Shown here piece after piece: positions 7,813-13,430 of a stretch of DNA of 13,430 nt. Source of the stretch: an uncultured Oscillospiraceae bacterium (lineage in GTDB: Bacteria > Bacillota > Clostridia > Oscillospirales > Acutalibacteraceae); contig UQZS01000050.1 of the NCBI GenBank assembly GCA_900545625.1, forward strand, positions 1-13,430, in the 5' to 3' direction. Numbering within the stretch: position 1 is the first letter of the stretch; the number at the start of each line of letters is the position of its first letter. The translations under genes were made by a program, and so were the position numbers. The notes under the pieces were generated by a model. That model had not been told where the DNA came from. It made no database searches and was given only the letters and a program-made list of their open reading frames with translations.

Positions 7813-8041
7813 AGTTTGTCCTTCCTTTTTTAGATTTTTGTTTTTATTGTAACACCTCTCTGCACACATAGCTTATATCGAAAGCACAGCACTTCCGATA
7901 TAAGGCCCGCAGCTAATCCCCTCTGAACGGAACAACCACACTTGTGCGCACAAAACGGATCATAATACGATTTCCTGCAAGAGCCACAACGCAAGCCAAA
8001 AAAGGGTGCAATTGCAGACAACTATACATTATATTTACTAT
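7813..8041 (-). other. Long structured leader of the wall-anchored protein gene
   Basis: About 220 bases separate the consensus promoter from the ATG. On the minus strand the leader can fold into a 13-bp hairpin at 7880-7912 (CTTATATCG with CGATATAAG, extended inward by GAAG with CTTT, loop TGCTGTG). It also carries a perfect 12-base palindrome, TTGTGCGCACAA (7942-7953), and a 10-base palindrome, TGCAATTGCA (8007-8016). No U-run follows the hairpin, so it is not a simple terminator. I recognise no known riboswitch. Confidence 0.5.
7846..7854 (-). promoter_or_regulatory. Possible proximal extended -10 promoter
   Basis: TGTTACAAT on the minus strand (TACAAT at 7846-7851 with TG one base upstream) lies about 34 bases before the ATG at 7812. 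No good -35 is seen, so it may be a weak second start or a chance match. Confidence 0.35.
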
Positions 8042-8070
8042 ATTATAGAAGAAGCTCTGCATTTTGTCAA
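8042..8070 (-). promoter_or_regulatory. Perfect consensus sigma-A promoter for the wall-anchored protein gene
   Basis: TTGACA (8065-8070) and TATAAT (8042-8047) are separated by exactly 17 bases, matching the consensus at all twelve positions. The surroundings are AT-rich, unlike the rest of the window. Transcription would start near 8035. The stretch from here to the GNAT stop codon (8071-8190) contains nothing else I can name, and no clear terminator. Confidence 0.9.
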
Positions 8071-8190
8071 CGAAATTTTTGAAAATTTATTAAAATATAT
8101 TGAGCAGTATACACAGATTTTTATGGAATCCTACGATTTTATTCTTGTTTTTCTCCTGAACCGTGATGTCCGGCAACATTGATTTTCTCG

Positions 8191-8691
8191 TTAAATCCCT
8201 GCGCCGTCTGCTTCTTTTCCATTTTGCCGCCAACGGCAGCACAGGCAGATTTGTGTTTTTTGCCGCTCCATTTCCGCAAGCGGGCGGTCGCGGTAGATAA
8301 TATCCTGGCGGGGCAAAAAGCCCATTTTCTGCCAAAAGCGGTTGCCCGCTTCGTTGTCGGCAAACACGACCAGAGACGCCTTGTTTATCCCTGCCCTCTG
8401 CAGGGCCTGCAGCGCCGCTTCCACCAGCTGTGTCGCAATGCCCTGCCGACGATATTGCGGGTGCACCGCCGTGTAATAGATGTGTCCCCGGCGCCCGTCA
8501 TTGCCCGTCAGGATCGCGCCCACGATCTGCCCGTGTTCTTCTGCAACGAAGCAGGTATCGGGATTGCGCCGCAAAAAGCACGCAATGCCGTCTTGGGAGT
8601 CATCCAAATTGTTCAGTCCCATACCCTTACAGGAACACCACAGTTTATAAACCGCAGTATAATCGTCCAAATGCATATTCCGAATGTCCAT
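8191..8691 (-). CDS. GNAT family N-acetyltransferase
   Basis: The 166-residue protein has the GNAT fold, transferring an acetyl group from acetyl-CoA to an amine. Visible parts are the N-terminal GMGLNNLDDS segment (23-32), FVAEEHGQIVGAIL (48-61), the acetyl-CoA pyrophosphate loop RRQGIA (81-86) after TAVHPQY, and the C-terminal NEAGNRFWQKMGF (113-125). The ATG at 8691 has AGGGGG just upstream. As I recall the family, relatives end soon after the RDRPL/LTEL region (about residue 145); here about 20 extra residues rich in Cys, Arg and Lys follow, suggesting a lost stop codon. It starts only about 34 bases after the tRNA-Thr terminator, so its promoter is unclear. The substrate is unknown; the context gives no hint. 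Confidence 0.9.
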   Translation of the reverse strand: MDIRNMHLDDYTAVYKLWCSCKGMGLNNLDDSQDGIACFLRRNPDTCFVAEEHGQIVGAILTGNDGRRGHIYYTAVHPQYRRQGIATQLVEAALQALQRAGINKASLVVFADNEAGNRFWQKMGFLPRQDIIYRDRPLAEMERQKTQICLCCRWRQNGKEADGAGI

Positions 8692-8724
8692 GGTTGCCCC
8701 CTTGCAAAAAGTCTGTACGAAAGC

Positions 8725-8759
8725 AAAAAACCCGCAGCGCCGATTGCGTTGCGAGGTTT
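8725..8759 (-). terminator. Rho-independent terminator after tRNA-Thr
   Basis: On the minus strand AACC(T)CGCA pairs with TGCGGGTT, extended inward by CGC with GCG across a small mismatch, and is followed by a run of six T (complement of 8725-8730). It begins a few bases after the encoded CCA. Confidence 0.85.
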
Positions 8760-8764
8760 TTAGC

Positions 8765-8840
8765 TGGAGCTGCTGGGCGGACTCGAACCGCCGACCTGCT
8801 GATTACGAATCAGCTGCTCTACCAACTGAGCCACAGCAGC
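8765..8840 (-). tRNA. tRNA-Thr (anticodon CGT)
   Basis: The 76-base cloverleaf is complete. The acceptor GCTGCTG pairs perfectly with CAGCAGC, the D arm is GCTC-AGTTGGTA-GAGC, and the anticodon arm GCTGA-TTCGTAA-TCAGC puts CGT at positions 34-36. The variable loop is AGGTC, the T arm GGCGG-TTCGAGT-CCGCC, the discriminator T, and CCA is encoded. It reads the ACG threonine codon. It is a single tRNA gene with its own promoter and terminator. Confidence 0.97.
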
Positions 8841-8902
8841 ATATTGGGTTTTGAGGCTGTTTATATGTGCGTTTCTTCCGAATCGCCCGTGACAGCTTTT
8901 AT

Positions 8903-8931
8903 ATTATATCGGATAAATACGGGAATTGCAA
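8903..8931 (-). promoter_or_regulatory. Promoter of tRNA-Thr
   Basis: The -35 is TTGCAA (8926-8931) and the -10 is TATAAT (8903-8908), with a 17-base spacer. Transcription would start near 8896, leaving about 55 bases of precursor leader before the mature tRNA. Confidence 0.85.
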
Positions 8932-9241
8932 GAGAAATTTTTGCTTTTTTGACTTTTTGTGTGAGCGGCAGGAAAAAGGCACAAAGGAAGCCTGTAGAAA
9001 AACAGGAGCCGACAGCCCACAAGTCGGTTGTGAGCCGGAAGCGTATACCCAAAACCCGCAGGGCGCGAGCAGCGTCTGCGCTCTGCGGGTTTGTTCAGAT
9101 TGTCGGTCGCCGTGCATTGGTTTCTTGCCGTACGCTGCTCGAACGGGCACAGAGACTCACCCGCCCTGCGGGGCATAGCATTCTTAACTTTGTGCGAACC
9201 TTCCGCACCACTTCTGATTTCCGGCGCCCGGTACGCCGCTC
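8932..9241. other. Intergenic stretch with several small hairpins, no gene seen
   Basis: Between the tRNA promoter and the dockerin gene stop codon I see no credible coding region; the open frames here lack ribosome sites and overlap real signals. Short hairpins occur in a row: AGGC/GCCT (8977-8993), CCTGT/ACAGG (8991-9006) and CCGAC/GTCGG (9009-9027), the last overlapping an alternative CACAA/TTGTG pair (9018-9032). Further right on the minus strand, GTGCG/CGCAC and CCCGC/GCGGG could also fold between 9145 and 9215. This could be a long 3' untranslated region or a small RNA; the evidence is thin. Confidence 0.35.
9052..9092 (-). terminator. Terminator-like hairpin downstream of the cohesin-dockerin gene
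   Basis: AAACCCGCAG (9052-9061) pairs perfectly with CTGCGGGTTT (9083-9092), extended by GGCGC with GCGCT, for a 15-bp stem with an 11-base loop. On the minus strand TTTTGGGT follows, so the U-run is short. It lies about 150 bases after the stop codon at 9242. Confidence 0.65.
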
Positions 9242-10501
9242 TTACAGCGTCCGCAGCCCTGCCGCCGCCTGCAGGATCCAACGGGCGTCAACAACACTGA
9301 CCGTGCCGTCACCATTGACATCGGCAAGGGTGGAATACCGAAGCACCCGCAGATCCGCTGCGGTCTGCAAAGCCCAACGCGCATCGATCGCGTTAAGCAT
9401 GCCGTCTTCGTTTACATCCCCGACAAGTCCTGTGAGAACATCGATTTCTTCGGTTGCAAGCACTTCGCTGCAGACCTCACAAGATTGGGTGCGCAGCCCT
9501 GTTTCTGTGTGGGTAGGCTCTTTTGTTACAGCCCACTCGCCCGCTGTATGCCCCATTGCGGGAACGATGCTGTCGATATAGCTGTCGCCGCAGGTCGTAC
9601 AGGTGTGCGTGGTGAAACCGTCCTTTGTGCAAGTCGGCGCAGTAACAACCGCCGTGTAGCTGTGCCCGAGCGCTGCCTTATATTCATCCGTGTAGGAATC
9701 TCCGCAAATCGAACAGGTGTGCGTTGTATACCCCTGCTTGGTGCAGGTCGGCGCGGTAACAACCGCCGTATAGTCGTGTCCCGTTGCAGCCAGCACGCGG
9801 GTTTCCGTCGCTTTGCAGGCGGCGCAGACGCGCGTCTCCATGCCGTCCTGCGTGCAGGTCGGCGCAGAGGTCTGTTCCCATTCCCCAAAGCTATGCCCGG
9901 ACGCCGGGATCTGCTCAATCGAGGTTTCGCCGCACACACTGCAGGTATAGATTCGCTCTCCGCCCTGTGTGCAAGTCGGGGCGGTATACTCCGTTTCCGT
10001 CATTGTACCCGCATGGCTGCATGCAATTTTTAAAGAATCTGTGGAATTGGCAACGACCTGCTGCGTCACATCCTCACCGTCAAGCGTAGTACCGTCAGTT
10101 GCCTGAATCACGGAAAGAGTCAGCACGCTGCCGGGCTTGAGCGCCCGAAGCTGAAATGTGACCAGCGCGCCGCCCTGCGTGATAAAGCCCGCCGTAGCCG
10201 CACTGTAATACAGACCGTTCGCGTGGTTCGGGTTGACCGTAGACGCCCACAGGGAGTCCTGCGTATAAGAACCGTCTACATACTGAAATGCAGAACGGTC
10301 AAAGTCCACGGAAAACTCCAACGCACCAAGCTTGGAATTTTCAGAGACTGCCACCGTGATCGTGACAATCTCGTTGACACTGACCGTGGTCTTGTCCGCA
10401 GACAGCGTGAGTGCCGCTGTGGTGTCCGTCACCGCGAGTGCAGGCGCCGCACACAGGCAAGCCAGCGTAAAGATCAGCAGAATACTTATGACCTTTTTCA
10501 T
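9242..10501 (-). CDS. Secreted cohesin-like/dockerin protein with five cysteine-rich repeats
   Basis: The 419-residue product is secreted but has no wall anchor. Residues 1-23 are a signal peptide (ending APALA). Residues about 26-160 are a cohesin-like domain nearly matching that of the 6586-7812 protein (AALTLSADKTT, GALEFSVDFDR, GGALVTFQLR, DGTTLDGEDVT). Five repeats follow (161-356) with C-x9-C-x2-C; the third and fourth are nearly identical, and the fifth has His331 in place of its first cysteine. Residues 361-416 form a type I dockerin: two segments, GDVNEDGMLNAIDARWALQ and ADVNGDGTVSVVDARWILQ, whose Ca ligands are D362/N364/D366/N370/D373 and D394/N396/D398/S402/D405. The ATG at 10501 has AAAGGAG 8 bases upstream. 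It starts 20 bases after uxaC, so it is probably cotranscribed. Carrying both cohesin and dockerin, it fits an adaptor scaffoldin (inference). Confidence 0.9.
   Translation of the reverse strand: MKKVISILLIFTLACLCAAPALAVTDTTAALTLSADKTTVSVNEIVTITVAVSENSKLGALEFSVDFDRSAFQYVDGSYTQDSLWASTVNPNHANGLYYSAATAGFITQGGALVTFQLRALKPGSVLTLSVIQATDGTTLDGEDVTQQVVANSTDSLKIACSHAGTMTETEYTAPTCTQGGERIYTCSVCGETSIEQIPASGHSFGEWEQTSAPTCTQDGMETRVCAACKATETRVLAATGHDYTAVVTAPTCTKQGYTTHTCSICGDSYTDEYKAALGHSYTAVVTAPTCTKDGFTTHTCTTCGDSYIDSIVPAMGHTAGEWAVTKEPTHTETGLRTQSCEVCSEVLATEEIDVLTGLVGDVNEDGMLNAIDARWALQTAADLRVLRYSTLADVNGDGTVSVVDARWILQAAAGLRTL
9254..9421 (-). other. Type I dockerin module
   Basis: The module encodes residues 361-416 and has two tandem DxNxDGxx(N/S)xxD calcium loops, each followed by a DARW(A/I)LQ(T/A)A helix. 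The near-identical halves give the internal symmetry typical of dockerins. Residues after the last ligand that select the cohesin partner are the same in both halves (ARW). Confidence 0.9.
9434..10021 (-). repeat. Five tandem coding repeats (C-x9-C-x2-C) in the dockerin protein
   Basis: Cysteine triplets are at residues 177/187/190, 216/226/229, 253/263/266 and 291/301/304; the fifth unit keeps 341/344 with His331 in the first place. Units 3 and 4 share TAVVTAPTCTK and TTHTC and look like a recent duplication; the DNA (about 9590-9780) is also similar. Cys161 precedes the array, as in the paralogue. Confidence 0.85.
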
Positions 10502-10521
10502 TGCTATTGCTCCTTTGCATT

Positions 10522-11928
10522 TTATATATTTAAGTTAAAATAACGTTCCGCATTATAAAACGCGATGTCCGCAACCATTTGGGAGAGGAAATCGAGCTCG
10601 CAGGGATATTTGCCCTCCTCTACCCAATCGCCGATCAGTTCGCAAAGGATGCGGCGGAAATACTCGTGGCGCGGATAGGAAAGGAAGCTGCGCGAATCCG
10701 TGACCATGCCGACGAATTTGCCGAGCACGCCGAGGTTCGCAAGCGTTTTCATCTGCTCGCGCATACCGTCGTAATTGTCGTTGAACCACCACGCCGAACC
10801 GAACTGGATCTTGGATGCGATCTCGTCGTTCTGGAAATTGCCGAGCATCGCGCCGAGGACATAGTTGTCTTTCGGATTAAGCGTGAACAGCACGGTCTTC
10901 GGCAGATTTCCCTTGCGTTCAAGCGCGTCCAAGAGCCCGGAGAGCCCCTCGGCGATCTCGCGGTCGTCAATGGAATCAAAGCCCGTGTCGGGGCCGAGGC
11001 GGTCGAACATGCGGCTGTTGTTGTTGCGCATGGCGCCGATGTGCAGCTCCATGACCCAGCCGCGGCGGGCATACTCCGCGCCGAGGAACCGAAGCAGCGC
11101 TGTGCGATATTTGTCCGTCTCTTCCGTGGTGAGCGTCCCGCCGATGAGCCCGATCTTAAAGATCTTCTCCACCTCGGAATCCGTTGCGGGGCGATAGGGC
11201 ACATACGCGAATGCGTGGTCGCTCGCACGGCAGCCCAGCGAATCAAACAGATCCATGCGCTCCGCGAGCGCGGCCTTCAGCTCGGCAAAGGTATGGATCT
11301 CGCGGCGCACCGCCTTTTCCATGGCGGCGATCCACGGGATGAACGCGGGCAGTTCGATGCCGAGCGCCTTGTCGGGACGGAATGCAGGCAACACACGGCA
11401 TTTGAAATTCGTTTCGTTTTGCAGCAGCTTATGGTATTCAAGCCCGTCGGCGGGGTCATCCGTCGTACAGACGCAGCGCACGTTGGACTTTTCGATCAGC
11501 TCGCGCGGGGTAAAGCCGCCCGCGCGGATCTTTTCGTTGCAGCGGCGGTAGATGTCCTGCGCCGTTTTTTCAGACAGCGTTTCCTCCACGCCGAAGTAGC
11601 GCTGCAACTCCAAGTGCGTCCAGTGATACATCGGGTTGCCGACAGCATAAGGCAGACAAGACGCGAACGCCTTGAATTTTTCGTGATTCGGCTTTGTGCC
11701 GGTGATATAGTCTTCCGAAATGCCGCAGGAGCGCATCAGCCGCCACTTGTAATGGTCGCCAGAAAGCCACAGCTCGGCGATATCGGCGGGCCGCTTATTT
11801 TCATAAATCTCCTTCGGGGACAGATGGCAGTGCCAATCGAAGATCGGGGTTTTTTCCGCACCGCGGCGGTAAAGCTCCTTCGCCGTTTTGGTGGTCAGCA
11901 GAAAATCCTTATCCATAAATCGTTTCAA
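10522..11928 (-). CDS. uxaC: Glucuronate isomerase (uronate isomerase)
   Basis: UxaC interconverts D-glucuronate and D-fructuronate, and D-galacturonate and D-tagaturonate, the first step of cytoplasmic hexuronate breakdown from pectin, xylan side chains or host glycans. The 468-residue chain has the usual length. It begins KRFMDKDFLL, has the metal-site FDWHCHLSP (His33 and His35) of the amidohydrolase-like barrel, CTTDDPADGLEYH, ELHIGAMRNNN and the closing SAWWFNDNYDGMREQM and VGMVTDSRSFLSYPRHEYFRR blocks. I choose TTG at 11928 because AAAGGGG (11937-11943) lies 8 bases upstream and the length then matches the family; ATGs further upstream would lack a ribosome site and fall almost on the transcription start. 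No other uronate gene is in the window. The next gene, 20 bases downstream, encodes the cohesin-dockerin protein. Confidence 0.96.
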   Translation of the reverse strand: MKRFMDKDFLLTTKTAKELYRRGAEKTPIFDWHCHLSPKEIYENKRPADIAELWLSGDHYKWRLMRSCGISEDYITGTKPNHEKFKAFASCLPYAVGNPMYHWTHLELQRYFGVEETLSEKTAQDIYRRCNEKIRAGGFTPRELIEKSNVRCVCTTDDPADGLEYHKLLQNETNFKCRVLPAFRPDKALGIELPAFIPWIAAMEKAVRREIHTFAELKAALAERMDLFDSLGCRASDHAFAYVPYRPATDSEVEKIFKIGLIGGTLTTEETDKYRTALLRFLGAEYARRGWVMELHIGAMRNNNSRMFDRLGPDTGFDSIDDREIAEGLSGLLDALERKGNLPKTVLFTLNPKDNYVLGAMLGNFQNDEIASKIQFGSAWWFNDNYDGMREQMKTLANLGVLGKFVGMVTDSRSFLSYPRHEYFRRILCELIGDWVEEGKYPCELDFLSQMVADIAFYNAERYFNLNI

Positions 11929-11962
11929 AACGATCGCCCCTTTCATTTCCATGCGCTTATAT

Positions 11963-11991
11963 ATTGTAAAGCAAAACCCGCAAGCGGTCAA
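11963..11991 (-). promoter_or_regulatory. Promoter of uxaC with palindromic spacer
   Basis: The -35 is TTGACC (11986-11991) and the -10 is TACAAT (11963-11968), with a 17-base spacer. A small palindrome, CCGC-AA-GCGG (11978-11987), sits between the boxes and could be an operator; its regulator is not recognised. Transcription would start near 11957, supporting the TTG start at 11928. Confidence 0.78.
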
Positions 11992-12032
11992 GGCGCACAG
12001 GCAAATTTCGGGCAGGAAATTTCCGTTCGCTA

Positions 12033-12061
12033 TTGTATACCCGACAGCGGCATGGTATTAT
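12033..12061 (+). promoter_or_regulatory. Probable promoter of the PH-domain gene pair
   Basis: The -10 is TATTAT (12056-12061) with TGG just before it (extended -10). A weak -35, TTGTAT (12033-12038), is 17 bases upstream. It is divergent from the uxaC promoter. Confidence 0.55.
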
Positions 12062-12096
12062 ACAAAAAAGACTTCACCATATAGGGAGAGAAATAC

Positions 12097-12597
12097 ATGG
12101 AACTGCAAGCACAAAAGGGAGAGGGACTGACCCCGAACGCGCTGCGGCTCATGCGGTTGACGACGGGCATCAAAGCGCTGATTTTGTTTGCGCTGTTCGC
12201 TGTCGCGGGCGGCGTCACGCTCGGTACGGGGTACACGGTTGCCGGCATTGTGCTGTTCACTGTTGGTGCGGCGGTCTGCCTGATCTACTGGCTGCTCATG
12301 CCGCGGTTTCGCTTTCGTCGCTATCGGTATCTGCTCACACAAGACCGCTTGGAGATCACCGAAGGCGTCCTGTTCGTGCACCGCACCGTCGTACCCGTAG
12401 ACCGCATCCACCAGATCGAGGTCAGCCGCGGGCCGCTTGACAGATTTTGCGGGGTGGCGTGCGTAGAAGTCACTACGGCGGGCGGCACGGCGAAGCTCAA
12501 ATTTTTGGATGCGCAAAAGGCAGACGCCGTTGCCGCGCTTTTGCACAGCCGTTTGCAGGCGCGTATCGGTTCGGCGCAGGAGGTGTCGGATGTTTGA
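12097..12597 (+). CDS. Membrane protein with bacterial PH domain (bPH2/DUF304), YdbS-like
   Basis: The 166-residue protein has two membrane helices (about residues 25-45 and 47-68) and then one bPH2 domain (about 75-150), with YLLTQDRLEITEGVL, RTVVPVDRIHQIEVSRGPLDR and a closing CVEVTTAGG...KLKFLDAQKADAV block. This is the architecture of Bacillus YdbS, which pairs with YdbT; that pair has been linked to the cell envelope, but the molecular role is not known. The ATG at 12097 has GGGAGAG about 8 bases upstream. The stop codon overlaps the next gene by 8 bases, so the two are translationally coupled, as expected for a YdbS/YdbT pair. There is no signal peptide apart from the first helix. Confidence 0.85.
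   Translation: MELQAQKGEGLTPNALRLMRLTTGIKALILFALFAVAGGVTLGTGYTVAGIVLFTVGAAVCLIYWLLMPRFRFRRYRYLLTQDRLEITEGVLFVHRTVVPVDRIHQIEVSRGPLDRFCGVACVEVTTAGGTAKLKFLDAQKADAVAALLHSRLQARIGSAQEVSDV
12578..12585 (+). promoter_or_regulatory. Ribosome binding site that fixes the start of the YdbT-like gene
   Basis: AGGAGGTG inside the end of the preceding gene, 4 bases before the ATG at 12590. It favours this start over longer in-frame versions reaching back to 12509. Confidence 0.85.
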
Positions 12598-13381
12598 CAA
12601 GCCCACACGCAACCACCCGTATTTCATCTTCGAGCGCGGCGGGGCGCTGGCGCTCGTCCTGCTGTTCTATTTGGGGTCGAACATTGTCGGAGAACAGCAG
12701 GCAGACGTTTGGAAACGGCTGTTTTCGGCCGACTACAAAGCGGCGCTCGCTTTCATTTTAGAGGAAAACCTCTCCGCGCTGCTGCTGGCGGCTGTGGGAA
12801 TCCCCGTGCTTTGCCTTTTTGTCATCGCAGTGAGCTTTCTCATTTGGCGCCGGACGACGTTTTATATCGACAAGGACAACAATTTCCGATATGATCGCCG
12901 CGGATTTGTGCGCAAGGAGATCCGCGTGCCGCTGCGCGGCATTTCCACAGTGAACATCCGTCGCACGCTTTTCAAGCGCCTGTTCGGACTTGCGACGGTG
13001 CGTTTGGACGTAAACTCCGCCGTGACCAGCGAAAAGGCGGATTTCTCCCTCATCATGACCGCCGCACAAGCGGAAGTCTTCGCGCGCACCATTGAAGCGA
13101 AAAAGGCGGAAGCGGCGGGTTCTGCGGCTGTTTCGGCTGTGCCGTCTGCCGAAACCGCGGAAAACCCCGCGGCAGATACTGCGCAGCGTCGGGAGATCCG
13201 CTATACGCCGGGGCAGGTGTTTGTGCATATTCTGCTGACCGCTTCATTCACTGCACCTGTTGTCATCCTGCTGATGTGGGCGGTGCAGTTTTTGCCGTTT
13301 TTCGCAGGCGATGCGGAAACGATCTCGTTTCTGCCCCTGCTTCTGCTCGTCATCGCGGGTATTTTGTTTGCCGCGGATTAA
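12590..13381 (+). pseudogene. YdbT-like membrane protein with bPH2 domain, apparently truncated
   Basis: The 263-residue frame has two membrane helices (about 18-34 and 62-86), one bPH2 domain (about 88-170: FYIDKDNNFRYDRRG, RVPLRGISTVNIRRTLFKRLFG, VRLDVNSAVTSEKADFSL), an Ala-rich linker (172-197), a third helix (about 208-238) and a fourth that ends abruptly at GILFAAD. Bacillus YdbT is close to 500 residues and has three such domains, so roughly the second half is missing. The stop codon falls inside a membrane segment, exactly where the sequence turns AT-rich. I read this as a gene cut by an insertion, though a naturally short variant is possible. Whether the shortened product works is unknown. 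It overlaps the YdbS-like gene by 8 bases. Confidence 0.65.
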
Positions 13382-13430
13382 GACAGGATTTTAAGAAAAA
13401 TCAAATATTAGATGGAAGTGGAAAAGTTAT
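13382..13430. other. AT-rich edge, possible end of an inserted element
   Basis: The last 49 bases are about 27% GC by count, against roughly 55-60% in the gene before. They begin right after the premature stop of the YdbT-like gene. One short open frame starts at 13412 (ATG, then EVEKL) and runs off the window, but it has no ribosome site. No terminal inverted repeat can be judged from so little. Confidence 0.4.

Noticed and set aside
6436..7833. Long plus-strand frames (465 and 310 codons) opposite the wall-anchored protein
   Set aside because: They overlap two terminators and mirror the repeat array; their repetitive look is only the antisense of the real repeats.
7830..8021. 63-codon minus-strand frame with several cysteines in the leader of the wall-anchored protein gene
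   Set aside because: It would need a TTG start with no ribosome site, and its end overlaps the palindromic leader; CGSC and CGC look suggestive but nothing supports translation. Ribosome profiling would decide.
8904..9281. 125-codon minus-strand frame between the dockerin gene and the tRNA
   Set aside because: It overlaps the end of the dockerin gene, the terminator-like hairpin and the tRNA promoter; no homology-like pattern or start signal.
8430..9581. 383-codon plus-strand frame
   Set aside because: It runs across the GNAT gene, the tRNA, its promoter and the dockerin gene on the opposite strand; no start signal.
6739..10021. CRISPR-like array
   Set aside because: The repeated DNA encodes protein repeats with drifted codons; there are no identical direct repeats with unique spacers.
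10579..12084. 501-codon plus-strand frame opposite uxaC
   Set aside because: Antisense shadow of uxaC with no ribosome site; it also crosses both divergent promoters.

Overview
The window looks like part of a chromosome from a GC-rich, anaerobic Gram-positive gut bacterium, probably a Clostridia member near the Ruminococcaceae/Oscillospiraceae. This is inferred from the gene order miaB - YlbF/YmcA - mutS - mutL, which follows Bacillus ymcB-ymcA-(cotE)-mutS-mutL, from strong AGGAGG-type ribosome binding sites and sigma-A-like promoters, from a sortase-type wall anchor, and from cohesin and dockerin modules.

Region 1 (1-5885, minus strand) is a housekeeping operon. A promoter at 5857-5885 reads into an alpha/beta hydrolase, then miaB (tRNA 2-methylthiolation, TTG start), a YlbF/YmcA-family protein with a cysteine-rich tail, mutS, and the N-terminal 79 codons of mutL, which runs off the left edge. 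Gaps are 15, 26, 58 and 69 bases and I see no terminator between the genes.

Region 2 (5886-6478, plus strand) holds one small SCP2-type lipid-carrier gene, divergent from the hydrolase. It has a good promoter and a strong terminator, and faces the next gene convergently.

Region 3 (6523-10501, minus strand) is the most interesting part. Two paralogous secreted proteins share a signal peptide, a cohesin-like domain and five cysteine-rich repeats of about 39 residues. They differ at the C terminus: one ends in a sortase-type wall-anchor signal, the other in a type I dockerin with two Ca-binding loops. Together they have the architecture of a minimal cellulosome-like surface scaffold, an anchor plus an adaptor. 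Between them lie a GNAT acetyltransferase and tRNA-Thr(CGT). The anchored gene has a perfect consensus promoter (TTGACA-17-TATAAT) and a leader of about 220 bases.

Region 4 (10522-11991, minus strand) is uxaC (glucuronate isomerase, TTG start). It lies 20 bases upstream of the cohesin-dockerin gene, so the two are probably cotranscribed, linking uronate use to the surface scaffold.

Region 5 (12033-13430, plus strand) has two overlapping genes for membrane proteins with bacterial PH (bPH2/DUF304) domains, like Bacillus YdbS and YdbT. The second is only 263 residues and stops inside a membrane segment. The sequence drops abruptly to about 27% GC right after its stop codon, so it is probably cut by an insertion whose end lies at the window edge.
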